35,216 nt of DNA from an uncultured Thiocystis sp. Lineage in GTDB: Bacteria; Pseudomonadota; Gammaproteobacteria; Chromatiales; Chromatiaceae. Below the pieces are notes generated by a model that had not been told where the DNA came from, did not search any database, and saw nothing but the letters and a program-made list of their open reading frames with translations. The stretch is from the NCBI RefSeq assembly GCF_903866365.1, contig NZ_CAIPNF010000002.1, positions 1 through 35,216 of the forward strand. Direction: 5' to 3'. Shown here one piece after another: positions 24,055 through 33,112 of this stretch; the first letter of the stretch is position 1; each line of letters begins with the position of its first letter. The translations under genes and the position numbers were made by a program.

Positions 24055-25389
24055 GTGGCTTGGGACAACAAGGTGCTGTGGTCCGAGGGTCTCTTCCTTC
24101 AGCCACAACATTTCCAGCAGCACGACCGTTACATCGAGCGTCTGGTCGGGGCCAGATCGGGTCTCGGCGTGCCTTCCGCCTGGGGTTTGCGGCGTCTGCG
24201 CATCGACGGGGAACTGCTCGCCTTCGGGAAGTTCGCGCTCAGCGAGGTCGCGGGCACGCTACCCGACGGCACGCCCTTCGACGCCCCGGCGAGCGACCCG
24301 CTGCCGCCGCCGCTGGAGTTCGACGAGAACATCGTCCCCCAAATCCTCTATCTCGCCCTGCCGCTGCGCCGCCCCGGGGCCGCCGAGAGCGGCGGTCCCG
24401 GCGAGACCGAGACCATCCTGCGCTATCGCTCCAGCGAATTGACGGTGCGCGACAATACGCTGGGCTCGGACACCGAGACCCCGCTCGCGATCGGGCGGCT
24501 CGATCTGCGTCTCCTGCTGGAGCGTCAGTCCCGCGAAGGCTATGCCTGCTGCGGCGTCGGCCGGGTGCTCGAATGCCGGGCGGATCGGCAGGTTTCGCTC
24601 GACGCCTCCTATATTCCGCCGTGCGTGGATCTCCAGGTGTCGCGACGGCTGGCCGATTTTATCGAGGAGCTGGCCGGCCTGCTCCATCGTCAGGCCGAAG
24701 CGCGCGCCGGGCGGGTGCGTGGCGTCGGTCATGGCGGGGTGGCCGACTGGTCCGATTTCCTGCTACTCCAGCTCATGAACCGGGCCGAACCCGTCGTCCT
24801 GCATCTGATCCAGGTCAGCGGCCTGCATCCGGAGGCCGTCTATCGCATCCTGCTCGGCCTGGCCGGCGAGCTCGCCACCTTCGCCAGCGAGACTAAACGC
24901 CCCCCGGAGTTTCCGCCCTATCGTCACGAGGATCTGGATGCCAGTTACACGCCGCTGATCGGCCGACTGCGCGAATACCTCAATCGCGAATATGTCGAGC
25001 GCGCCATCGCGATCCCGATCCAGGAGCGTCAATTCGGCTTCCGCATCGCGCTGGTGGAGGATCGATCGCTACTTGCCGGTTCGCGATTTGTGCTCGCCGC
25101 CAGGGCCAATCTGGACTCGCAGACGCTGCGCAATCGCCTCCCCGCGCAGACCAAGGTCGGGCCGGTGGAAAAGATCCAGGAGCTGGTCAAGCTGGCCTTG
25201 CCCGGGATCGCGCTGCGGCCGATGCCGACCGCCCCGCTGGAGATTCCCTTTCATGCGGGTTGCGATTATTTCGAACTGGACCGCAACAGCGAGTATTGGA
25301 AACAATTGATGACGGGGGGCGGTTTTGGCCTGCACATCGGCGGAGAATTCCCCGCGCTCGAACTGGAACTCTGGGCGATTCGCGAGTAA
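24055..25389 (+). CDS. tssK: Type VI secretion baseplate subunit TssK
   Basis: A 444-residue baseplate-to-membrane-complex adaptor, which binds TssL and TssM and docks the TssFG baseplate. The family opening is clear (WDNKVLWSEGLFLQPQHFQQ), as are FDENIVPQILYLALPLRR and the C-terminal LPGIALRPMPTAPLEIPFHA. Start is GTG at 24055, with AAGGAG six bases upstream; length is normal. No other baseplate gene is in the window. Confidence 0.95.
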   Translation: MAWDNKVLWSEGLFLQPQHFQQHDRYIERLVGARSGLGVPSAWGLRRLRIDGELLAFGKFALSEVAGTLPDGTPFDAPASDPLPPPLEFDENIVPQILYLALPLRRPGAAESGGPGETETILRYRSSELTVRDNTLGSDTETPLAIGRLDLRLLLERQSREGYACCGVGRVLECRADRQVSLDASYIPPCVDLQVSRRLADFIEELAGLLHRQAEARAGRVRGVGHGGVADWSDFLLLQLMNRAEPVVLHLIQVSGLHPEAVYRILLGLAGELATFASETKRPPEFPPYRHEDLDASYTPLIGRLREYLNREYVERAIAIPIQERQFGFRIALVEDRSLLAGSRFVLAARANLDSQTLRNRLPAQTKVGPVEKIQELVKLALPGIALRPMPTAPLEIPFHAGCDYFELDRNSEYWKQLMTGGGFGLHIGGEFPALELELWAIRE

Positions 25390-25392
25390 GTC

Positions 25393-26778
25393 ATGACCGA
25401 CGAGGATCCCTTTCTGATGCCCGGCGACGCCGGTCCCACGGTCATCCGCCCCATCCCCGGCGGCCGTCGCGGCCCCGGTCAGGCGCCGCCGCCTCCGGTC
25501 TCTCCAGCGTTGTCCAGCATCCCGGCGAGCGGGCGCCTCGACGCGCTGCCGGTGTGCATGAACAACCCCCTCGCGGGATGCGCGACCGGACTCCTGACCG
25601 TCGCGGCCCAAGTGCGCGGCGCTCCCGCCCATCCGGATCCCGAGGGTCTGCGCGATGGGCTGATCCGCCAGGTGCGCGAGTTCGAGTCCTGCGCGCGCGC
25701 GAAAGGTCTGGCGGATGCCGTGGTACTGCCCGCGCGTTATGTGTTGTGTTCGTTGATCGACGAATCCGTGCTGGACACCCCCTGGGGCAGTCAGAGCGTC
25801 TGGAGCAATCGCGGGCTGTTGATCAGCTTCCACAACGAGGCCTGGGGCGGGGAAAAATTCTTCACCGCGCTGGACCGCCTGCTGGCGTATCCCAGCGGCA
25901 ATCTTGATCTCCTGGAGCTCATGTATCTTTGTCTCGCGCTGGGCTTCGAGGGGCGCTACCGGGTGCGCGAGGACGGCCGGAGCCAGCTCGATCGGGTGCG
26001 CGAACAACTCTTTCAGACCATCCGCGCACAGCGCGGAGATCCGGAGCCGGAACTTTCGCCCCACTGGCAGGGCGTCGCCGAACCGCGCGATCCGCTGGTC
26101 CATCGGCTCCCGCTTTGGGTGTTTTCGGCCGTTTGCGCGCTGCTTCTGCTGGGGCTCTTCACCTCTTTTACCTTCGCGCTCAACCGCGACTCGGATCCCG
26201 TCTATCTCTCGCTGGGCAGCCTCGACACGGGTCTGGCCGCGGTGACCGAACGGCCCCGCATTCCCCTGGCCGAGGCACCAACGCCACCGGATCGGCCACC
26301 GGCGACTGCGTCGCTGACGCTGCGCATCCTGCTCGCCGATGACATCGCGGCACAGCGTCTGGAGGTTCTCGACCGGCCCCAGGGGCAGACCGTCATCGTC
26401 CGTGGCGATGACCTGTTCGCCTCCGGGAGCAGCCTGGTCAGAACCGATTACGTGCCCCTGCTCCGGCGGATCGCCGAAGCCCTGGCGCAACTGCCTGGCG
26501 CGGTGCTGGTGACCGGGCACACCGACAGCGTTCCCATCAAGACGTTGCGTTTTCCCTCGAACTGGCACCTTTCGCAGGAACGCGCGGTCCATGTCCGCGA
26601 CCTGCTGGCCGAAGTGGCGGGCAACCCGGCGCGGTTCACGGCCGAGGGGCGCGCCGATACCGAGCCGCTGGTTCCCGAAAACTCCAGGGACGCCCGCAAC
26701 CGCCGGGTGGAGGTCATGCTGATGACACCGGCGCACCGTCAGGGCGGGGTCGGCGCGATCGCGGGGATTGGCCGATGA
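25393..26778 (+). CDS. tssL: Type VI secretion TssL (IcmH/DotU) with C-terminal OmpA domain
   Basis: A 461-residue inner-membrane protein. After a Pro-rich N-terminal tail, the DotU/IcmH domain occupies about 55-230 (RLDALPVCMNNPLAGCATGL, LPARYVLCSLIDESVLDTPWG). A single membrane helix follows (LPLWVFSAVCALLLLGLF, about 237-260). The periplasmic end carries an OmpA/MotB peptidoglycan-binding domain (about 330-445) with VTGHTDSVPI and RNRRVEVML. This is the extended TssL form, so a separate TagL anchor is not needed. The stop overlaps the tssM start by four bases. Confidence 0.94.
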   Translation: MTDEDPFLMPGDAGPTVIRPIPGGRRGPGQAPPPPVSPALSSIPASGRLDALPVCMNNPLAGCATGLLTVAAQVRGAPAHPDPEGLRDGLIRQVREFESCARAKGLADAVVLPARYVLCSLIDESVLDTPWGSQSVWSNRGLLISFHNEAWGGEKFFTALDRLLAYPSGNLDLLELMYLCLALGFEGRYRVREDGRSQLDRVREQLFQTIRAQRGDPEPELSPHWQGVAEPRDPLVHRLPLWVFSAVCALLLLGLFTSFTFALNRDSDPVYLSLGSLDTGLAAVTERPRIPLAEAPTPPDRPPATASLTLRILLADDIAAQRLEVLDRPQGQTVIVRGDDLFASGSSLVRTDYVPLLRRIAEALAQLPGAVLVTGHTDSVPIKTLRFPSNWHLSQERAVHVRDLLAEVAGNPARFTAEGRADTEPLVPENSRDARNRRVEVMLMTPAHRQGGVGAIAGIGR

Positions 26779-29700
26779 AGTCGTTCCTGAGATTTTTTAT
26801 TTCACGCCGCTTCCTGACCTTGGTCGGAATCGTCGCGCTGGCGCTGCTGATCTGGTTCGTCGGCCCCCTCATCGGCTTTGCCGGCACCGAGCCGCTGGCC
26901 CCTCCTGTGCGCCGCTGGATGGTCATCGGAACGCTGTTCGGCATCTGGGGTCTGGTCCAGATTGGCTCGGCGGTGCGGGCGCGTATCCGCAACCGCCAGC
27001 TGATGGAGCAGCTTGCCGCCGGTCCCGAGCCAGCGCCCGATCCGGCCAAAACAGCCTCCGAGGAAGAATTGCTCGCGCTCCGCGAACGCTTCGATCAGGC
27101 CCTGGCCGCGCTCAAACAATCCGAGGGCAGGAACAAGCTGGGCGGCCGCTGGGTCTACCAGCTTCCCTGGTATCTCATCATCGGGCCGCCCGGTTGCGGC
27201 AAGACGACCGCGCTGATCCATTCGGGACTTCGCTTCCCGCTCGCCGAACGCCTGGGTCAGAACGCCATCCAGGGAATTGGCGGCACCCGCAACTGCGACT
27301 GGTGGTTCACCGACGAGGCGGTGCTGATCGATACCGCCGGGCGCTACACCACTCAGGACAGCTATGAGCAGGTGGATAAGGCCGCCTGGCGGAATTTTCT
27401 CGATCTGCTGAAAAAGCATCGTCCGCGCCGTCCCATCAATGGCGTGCTGGTGGCCGTGAGCCTGTCCGATCTGATGCAGCAAACGCCGACGGAGCGCGGC
27501 GACCATGCGCGGGCGATCCGTCAGCGCGTCCAGGAGCTGTGCCAGTCATTCCAGATCGCCGTGCCCGTCTATGTTCTGTTCATGAAGGCGGATCTGGTCG
27601 CCGGATTCAGCGAGTTTTTTGCCGATCTGAGCCAGGAGGGACGCGAGCAGGTCTGGGGGATGACCTTCGAATTCGCGCCAAGCGAGGGCGGGCCGGCCCC
27701 GATCGCGGCCTTCCCGGACGAGCTGCATCGTTTGTCCGAACGACTCGATCAACGCTTGCTGGCGCGGATGGAGCAGGAACGCGAACCGCGCAAACGCACG
27801 CTCCTGTTCAGCTTTCCACGCCAGTTCGGCGCGCTCGGAGAGGTGCTCGAAGGCTTCCTGAACGATGCCTTCGCGCCCTCCCGTTTCGAGATCCGCCCGC
27901 TGGTGCGCGGCGTCTATTTTACAAGCGGAACCCAGACCGGAACCCCGATCGACCGCATTCTGAGCGCTTTCGCGGCCAACTTCGGTCTCGGCCGGCAGGG
28001 CCCACTGCCCTTCAAGGGGACGGGCAAGAGTTTTTTCATCACGCGCCTGCTGCGCGAGGTGATCTTTCGCGAGGCCGGGCTTGCCGGGCTCAACCCCCGG
28101 CTGGAACGTCGCCGCCTCTGGCTGCGGCGCGGTGCCTATGCCAGCGCGGCGGCGGTCTTTCTGCTAATCGCCGCCGCCTGGGCCACCAGCTATTCGCGCA
28201 ACCGCGCCTATATCGATGCGGTGGCGGAGCGCGTGGCCGGCATCGAAACCCGGATCGATGCGCTCGCGCCCGAGGAGCGCAATCCGCTCGGCGTACTGCC
28301 GCTGCTGGATGCCGCCCGGACGCTTCCACGCGGCTTCGCCGAACGCTCCGATCCTGTCCCGCTCACCCTGGGATTCGGACTTTATCAGGGCGAAAAGCTG
28401 GGCTCCCAGGCCACGCGCGCCTATCGCCGCATCCTCAATAAAGCACTGCTGCCGCGCGTCATCCTGCGACTCGAGGAACAGATCCGCCAATCCGTCGGCG
28501 ATCCGGATTATCTCTATGACGCACTGCGCGTCTATCTGATGCTGGGTAGCGACGAACGCTATGATCCGGCCGCAGTCCAGCTCTGGGTCGGGCGCGATTG
28601 GCAGAGCAGACTGCCGCGCGAAACCACGACCGAGCAACAGGAAGCGCTGCGCGAACATCTGGCGGCGCTGCTCGACCGGCGACCGGTCCCGCTGCCGATC
28701 GAACTCGATCGCGCTTTGATTCAGGATGCCCGTGAGATTCTGAATCGCGCGCCACTGGCCGCACGCGTCTACGAGCGTCTCAAGCGCGAAGGCGTGGGAG
28801 ATGCCAGCGCCGAGTTCACCATCAGCGCCGCCGGCGGGGAATACGCGAAGCTGGTCTTCGTCCGTCGCAGCGGCCGTCCGCTCAACCAGGGCATCCCGGC
28901 GCTCTATACGTTTGACGGCTACCATCGCGGCTTTGCGAGCGCGAGCAACCGTCTGATCGAGGCCGCCGCCGCGGAGAGCTGGATCCTTGGGCCGGCGGCG
29001 CGATTGCAGCCAGGATCCAAGGAAGCCCGCCAGTTGTTCGAAGAGGTGCGCGAGCGCTATCTGCGCGACTATGTGAGCGAGTGGCAGGGTCTGCTTGAGG
29101 ATATCGAACTGGTTGCGGCGCGCGACCTGCAGCAGGCCGCCCTGCTGGCGAATACGCTGGCCGATCCGGTCAAGTCACCGCTCCGCCGTTTGCTGACCGG
29201 TGCCGCCCGGCAAACCGAACTTGATCGCAAACCGGCGCCGGATGACGCGGCAGCCGGTCAGACGGACACGAAGCAGGACGGCTTTCGTCAGCGCGTCGAG
29301 CATTATTTTGGCGACAAGCCCCAGGATGTTCCCGTCGACGAGGCGCCAGAGGCCTATGTCACGCAGCGCTTTACCTGGCTGCATGATCTGGTACGGACCA
29401 ACGAGCAGGGACAGGCGCCCATCGATCAGGTGCTGGCGTCGTTGAGCAAGCTGGAACTCCATCTGTCCTCCGTGGCCGCCGCCGTGGTGTCGGGGCGAGA
29501 TCTACTGATCGCCGGAGAAGCGCCCGAGACCCAGGAAATCAAGGCGCTCGCACGCAAGCTTCCCGCGCCGCTCAGCGGATGGGTCGACACGCTGGCGCAG
29601 GATAGCGCCAATCTCGCGGCCGGTGGCATGCGCGCGCAACTCAACAGCCTCTGGACCGCCGAGGTTCTGCCCTTCTGCCGCGAGGCGATCAACGACCGCT

Positions 29701-30326
29701 ACCCCTTCACGCAGGGTAGCGCGCGCGAGACGACCCTCTTCGATTTTGGGCGTCTGTTTGGCCCGGAGGGCATGATCGATGCCTTTTTCAAGAAGAATCT
29801 GGCCCCGATCGCCAATACCTCGCGCCCGCAATGGCGTTGGATCGACGCCAATATCGGGATCCCGGACGCGGCGCTGGCGCAATTCCAGCGCGCGGCCGTG
29901 ATCCGCGAGGCATTTTTCACGGGTGGCGGCAAGACGCCGGCGGTCGAATTCGAGCTCCAGCCCCAGATCATGGATGCGCGAGTGACTCAGTTCATACTGG
30001 ATCTCGGCGGACAGATCCTCGATTACCGCCAGGGTCCACCGCGCAGTCAGCGCTTGCAGTGGCCGGCCCCGGACGGTCCGGCGCGCGTCCGTCTGGTCTT
30101 CGCCGACGAGACCGGAAGCGGACCCAGCCTGACCGAGGAAGGTCCCTGGGCTTGGTTCCGGGTGCTGGATCGGTCATCGTTGAAGTCGACCAGTCAACCG
30201 GAGAAATTCCAGGTCACCTTCTCGCTTGCCGGGCTATCCGCGCGTTTCGAACTGCGCGCGGTCAGCGTCCGCAATCCTTTCAAGCTCGGCGAATTGCGCG
30301 CGTTTCGCTGTCCGGAGCGGCTGTGA
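26775..30326 (+). CDS. tssM: Type VI secretion inner-membrane protein TssM (IcmF)
   Basis: An 1183-residue core component of the trans-envelope complex. Two N-terminal membrane helices (about 12-30 and 48-66) precede a cytoplasmic NTPase-like domain with an intact Walker A motif GPPGCGKT at residues 137-144. A third helix (ASAAAVFLLIAAAWATSY, about 455-475) leads to the large periplasmic region, which ends in the beta-sandwich that binds TssJ. The ATG lies in an ATGA overlap with tssL, and tagF begins in a GTGA overlap at the other end, giving strong translational coupling. Confidence 0.95.
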   Translation: MKSFLRFFISRRFLTLVGIVALALLIWFVGPLIGFAGTEPLAPPVRRWMVIGTLFGIWGLVQIGSAVRARIRNRQLMEQLAAGPEPAPDPAKTASEEELLALRERFDQALAALKQSEGRNKLGGRWVYQLPWYLIIGPPGCGKTTALIHSGLRFPLAERLGQNAIQGIGGTRNCDWWFTDEAVLIDTAGRYTTQDSYEQVDKAAWRNFLDLLKKHRPRRPINGVLVAVSLSDLMQQTPTERGDHARAIRQRVQELCQSFQIAVPVYVLFMKADLVAGFSEFFADLSQEGREQVWGMTFEFAPSEGGPAPIAAFPDELHRLSERLDQRLLARMEQEREPRKRTLLFSFPRQFGALGEVLEGFLNDAFAPSRFEIRPLVRGVYFTSGTQTGTPIDRILSAFAANFGLGRQGPLPFKGTGKSFFITRLLREVIFREAGLAGLNPRLERRRLWLRRGAYASAAAVFLLIAAAWATSYSRNRAYIDAVAERVAGIETRIDALAPEERNPLGVLPLLDAARTLPRGFAERSDPVPLTLGFGLYQGEKLGSQATRAYRRILNKALLPRVILRLEEQIRQSVGDPDYLYDALRVYLMLGSDERYDPAAVQLWVGRDWQSRLPRETTTEQQEALREHLAALLDRRPVPLPIELDRALIQDAREILNRAPLAARVYERLKREGVGDASAEFTISAAGGEYAKLVFVRRSGRPLNQGIPALYTFDGYHRGFASASNRLIEAAAAESWILGPAARLQPGSKEARQLFEEVRERYLRDYVSEWQGLLEDIELVAARDLQQAALLANTLADPVKSPLRRLLTGAARQTELDRKPAPDDAAAGQTDTKQDGFRQRVEHYFGDKPQDVPVDEAPEAYVTQRFTWLHDLVRTNEQGQAPIDQVLASLSKLELHLSSVAAAVVSGRDLLIAGEAPETQEIKALARKLPAPLSGWVDTLAQDSANLAAGGMRAQLNSLWTAEVLPFCREAINDRYPFTQGSARETTLFDFGRLFGPEGMIDAFFKKNLAPIANTSRPQWRWIDANIGIPDAALAQFQRAAVIREAFFTGGGKTPAVEFELQPQIMDARVTQFILDLGGQILDYRQGPPRSQRLQWPAPDGPARVRLVFADETGSGPSLTEEGPWAWFRVLDRSSLKSTSQPEKFQVTFSLAGLSARFELRAVSVRNPFKLGELRAFRCPERL

Positions 30327-31129
30327 ACGACAAGGCCCAAGGCACTCCAGGTTTTTACGGCAAGCTGCCGGAGCACGGCGATTTCCTGACCCGTCGTCTG
30401 CCGGCCGAATTCGTTCAACCCTGGGATCTTTGGCTGCGCGAATCCCTGGCAAACAGTCAGGCCCAACTCGGCGATGACTGGCTGGATATCTACCTGACCA
30501 GTCCGTTGTGGCGTTTCGTCCTCACCTCTGGAATCGTCGGGCAGCATGCCTGGGCCGGCGTGCTGATGCCGAGCGTCGATCGCGTCGGGCGCTATTTTCC
30601 GCTCACCCTCGCCTGCCCGCTGAGCGCCGGTACCGACCTTCTCGGCCTCCTCTGCGAACCATCCTGGTTCGATCGCGCGGAGATGCTCGCGCTGACCGGA
30701 CTCGAAGGCGACTGCACCGTCGAGACCTTCGATGCCGAGGCCATGGCGCTGGGGGCGCCGGACTGCGCGGTCCTCGCGACCGGTGAGCAGACATCAGTCG
30801 CCGCGTCCCGCTCCAACGCCTGGCGGCTGCCCGCCGCCTCGCCCGCGGAGGTCCGTCTTGCCTGCCCGAACCTGCTTGCGCGAGCACTCGACCAGATGTT
30901 CTGCGCTTACAGCCTCTGGTGGTCGAGTGGCTCGGATCGAGTCGCGCCGTCCTTTCTGACCTGCCAGGGTTTGCCGCCGCCGGATGGCTTCGGCGCACTG
31001 CTCGGGGGCGACTGGACCCATGGGGGTTGGTGGGAATTTGCGCGTTCCGACGTCGGCCCCACTCGGCACGGCGAGCAACGCCAAAAGCGTGACGTTCAGT
31101 CCAACCCTGTCGATCAGGAGGCGCCATGA
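30323..31129 (+). CDS. tagF: Type VI secretion-associated protein TagF (ImpM family)
   Basis: A 268-residue member of the TagF/ImpM family, known in Pseudomonas and Agrobacterium to restrain type VI assembly post-translationally. The family start is clear (TPGFYGKLPEHGDFLTRRLP), with the conserved WRFVLTSGIVGQHAWAGVLMPSVDRVGRYFPLT segment from about residue 62 read here in part. The GTG at 30323 overlaps the tssM stop and has GGAG five bases upstream; the frame remains open far upstream within tssM but that part is a shadow. It overlaps the phosphatase gene start by four bases, so the two antagonists are co-translated. Confidence 0.92.
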   Translation: MNDKAQGTPGFYGKLPEHGDFLTRRLPAEFVQPWDLWLRESLANSQAQLGDDWLDIYLTSPLWRFVLTSGIVGQHAWAGVLMPSVDRVGRYFPLTLACPLSAGTDLLGLLCEPSWFDRAEMLALTGLEGDCTVETFDAEAMALGAPDCAVLATGEQTSVAASRSNAWRLPAASPAEVRLACPNLLARALDQMFCAYSLWWSSGSDRVAPSFLTCQGLPPPDGFGALLGGDWTHGGWWEFARSDVGPTRHGEQRQKRDVQSNPVDQEAP

Positions 31130-31863
31130 AGTTGCGAGTCCCCAGGTGTCACTGGGCCTCGGGCGGAGCGACCGATACCGGTAGAATCCGCAAGGTCAAC
31201 CAGGATGCCTATCTGGAGCGACCGGATCTGGGGCTGTGGGCCGTCGCCGACGGCATGGGCGGTCACCGCGACGGCGCTCTGGCAAGCCGTCTGCTCGTCG
31301 AGCGGCTCGGCCGGCTCGCTTATCCGCAACTGCTTGGCACCGCCGTCGAGACCGTCTGCAAGATCATCGAGGACGCCAACCGCCACCTGGTCGATGAAGC
31401 GGCCAGGCAAGGCGACGAGATCATCGGCAGCACCATCGTCGCCGTGCTTGCGGTCGGCGATCACTGCGCCATCCTCTGGGCCGGCGACAGCCGTGCCTAT
31501 CGGCTGCGCAAAGGTGAACTCCTCCAGCTCACGCTCGACCACACTCAGGTCCAGGAAATGGTCGAACAGGGCTTGCTGACACGCGCGCAGGCGGATCTGC
31601 ACCCGCTCTCCAATGTCCTGGTGCGCGCGGTCGGCGGCGATCTCGAACTGGAACTGGATCGGCGTATCGAGGCGCTGCTGGACGGTGATCGTTTCCTGCT
31701 CTGTAGCGACGGGCTGCTCAAGGAACTGTCAGAGGACCGGATCGCCCGGATGCTCGACCAACCCGATCCTCGGGAAGCGGCCCAGTCTCTGGTCCAGGCG
31801 GCCTGCGAGGCGGGTGGGCGCGATAATGTCACGGCAGTGGTGATGGATTATCGCTGTGCGTGA
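31126..31863 (+). CDS. pppA: PP2C-family Ser/Thr phosphatase (PppA/Stp1 type)
   Basis: A 245-residue metal-dependent phosphatase expected to reverse kinase action on the FHA protein. Metal-binding aspartates are seen in RKVNQDAYLE, AVADGMGGHRDG, LLCSDGLLKE and GGRDNVTAVV; WAGDSRAYRLR is the other family signature. It has no membrane segment, so it acts in the cytoplasm. It is last in the operon, coupled to tagF through an ATGA overlap, and followed by a heptamer repeat array. Confidence 0.94.
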   Translation: MKLRVPRCHWASGGATDTGRIRKVNQDAYLERPDLGLWAVADGMGGHRDGALASRLLVERLGRLAYPQLLGTAVETVCKIIEDANRHLVDEAARQGDEIIGSTIVAVLAVGDHCAILWAGDSRAYRLRKGELLQLTLDHTQVQEMVEQGLLTRAQADLHPLSNVLVRAVGGDLELELDRRIEALLDGDRFLLCSDGLLKELSEDRIARMLDQPDPREAAQSLVQAACEAGGRDNVTAVVMDYRCA

Positions 31864-31871
31864 GAGCCGGT

Positions 31872-31918
31872 CAGTTGGCAGTTGGCAGTTGGCAGTTGGC
31901 AGTTGGCAGTTGGCAGTT
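31872..31918. repeat. Tandem heptamer array (CAGTTGG), six full copies plus a partial
   Basis: Six exact copies of CAGTTGG run head to tail from 31872 to 31913, followed by a CAGTT remnant at 31914-31918. They fill nearly the whole gap between the convergent pppA and MFS genes. Each unit contains no palindrome. Similar heptamers are known as short tandem repeats in cyanobacteria and some other bacteria. Copy number is likely unstable through slippage. Confidence 0.9.
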
Positions 31919-33112
31919 TCATTTTGGACTTCGCTTGGCCAGTCGCAACATCAGCAGGCCGACCAGCAGCCAGCCGGTTATGGGTGCCCAGGTCAGGATC
32001 GGGACCAGCGCCGCCTGCTTGGGCCAGCCCGCCAGATTGACGCTGATGCGCAGGAAGGCCGCGGCGGCTAGCGTCGCAAAGAGGATGCCGGTGTAGGTCG
32101 CTACCCGGCCCGGTCGTCCGCAGTCCGCAGCCAGACCGAAGGCGCTCGCGAGGACCGCCCCCCAACCCAATCCGGCGATCGCATAACCGGCGATGGCCGC
32201 CTCGATCCCCGGCAGGCCGCTCACGCCCAGCCCGGCTCCGCCGACCAGACAGCCGATCGCGAAGACTCGCGCCACGCCCCAGCGTTGGCTGAGCGCGCCC
32301 GCGTTAAAGACCGCGAGACTGAAGCCGATCCAGAACACGGGCAACAGCCAGGGCAGCCACGCCGAATCGGTCTCCCGAAGAAAACGCGGACCGGCATTGA
32401 GAAACACCGCGATCTGAAAGGCGCTGGCGGCCAGCAGGAGCAGAGGCAGGAATCCCCACGCGGAAACCGTCGGCGGCGCGCTCTCGCGTGGGACGGCGGG
32501 GATCGGCCCCACCCTCCGTTCGGCGACCACCAGGGCGGCGGCGACCAACAGGAGCGTTAGGCTCGATACCGTAAAGGGCAGACGCGGATCGAGGCCGGTC
32601 ATCAGGGTGCCGAGATAAGGCGATACCGCCGCCGCGAGGCCCAGGCCGACCAGGGCGAGTCCGGCCAGTCGCGGTACCGCCGGTTTGGCGGCATGGCGGG
32701 CGAGCAGCCCGAAGAGCGGCGATCGCAGCGCGGACGAACTCACCACCCACAATGCCGTGATGCTCAGGAATACTCCAGGCCCGGCACCGAGCCCAGGCAG
32801 CCAGGGCAACGACAGAAAGGCAAGGCAGGAGAATGCACTGACCGCGATGACGACAGAACCGATCCGCGCATAGAGCCGGAAGGCGCGATCCGCCGCGAAG
32901 CCCGCCGCGATATCGAAACCCGCAAAGAGCACCTGATCGGCCAGCAGCACCCAGCCCGCCCAGCGTTTCTCGACACCGACGGACTCCAGCAATCCCGGCA
33001 GAAAAATGGCATAGAGGGTCCAGGTCGCCAGCAGGAAAAACTGCACGAACCCAAGATAGATCGCCAGACCGCTCAATGCGCTGGCGGGTTGACGGATTCC
33101 GGTCTCGTTCAT
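31919..33112 (-). CDS. Major facilitator superfamily transporter
   Basis: A 397-residue inner-membrane protein with about twelve hydrophobic segments in two halves joined by a polar loop near residues 190-215. The N-terminal half includes FVQFFLLATWTLYAIFLPGL and a charged loop after helix 2 (FAADRAFRLYARIG) in the position of the MFS motif A. Substrate is not predictable. Its ATG overlaps the stop of the transglutaminase-like gene by four bases, so both come from one minus-strand message. Confidence 0.88.
   Translation of the reverse strand: MNETGIRQPASALSGLAIYLGFVQFFLLATWTLYAIFLPGLLESVGVEKRWAGWVLLADQVLFAGFDIAAGFAADRAFRLYARIGSVVIAVSAFSCLAFLSLPWLPGLGAGPGVFLSITALWVVSSSALRSPLFGLLARHAAKPAVPRLAGLALVGLGLAAAVSPYLGTLMTGLDPRLPFTVSSLTLLLVAAALVVAERRVGPIPAVPRESAPPTVSAWGFLPLLLLAASAFQIAVFLNAGPRFLRETDSAWLPWLLPVFWIGFSLAVFNAGALSQRWGVARVFAIGCLVGGAGLGVSGLPGIEAAIAGYAIAGLGWGAVLASAFGLAADCGRPGRVATYTGILFATLAAAAFLRISVNLAGWPKQAALVPILTWAPITGWLLVGLLMLRLAKRSPK

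Noticed and set aside
25069-26736. 555-codon minus frame across tssK and tssL
   Set aside because: Shadow of two unmistakable type VI genes; composition is typical of antisense GC-rich frames.
29831-30322. Upstream extension of the tagF frame inside tssM
   Set aside because: The family start TPGFYGKLPEHGDF and a GTGA overlap with ribosome site fix the true start at 30323.
31872-31918. Heptamer array considered as a CRISPR or origin iteron array
   Set aside because: Units are adjacent with no spacers, too short for CRISPR repeats, and no replication initiator gene or DnaA boxes are nearby.
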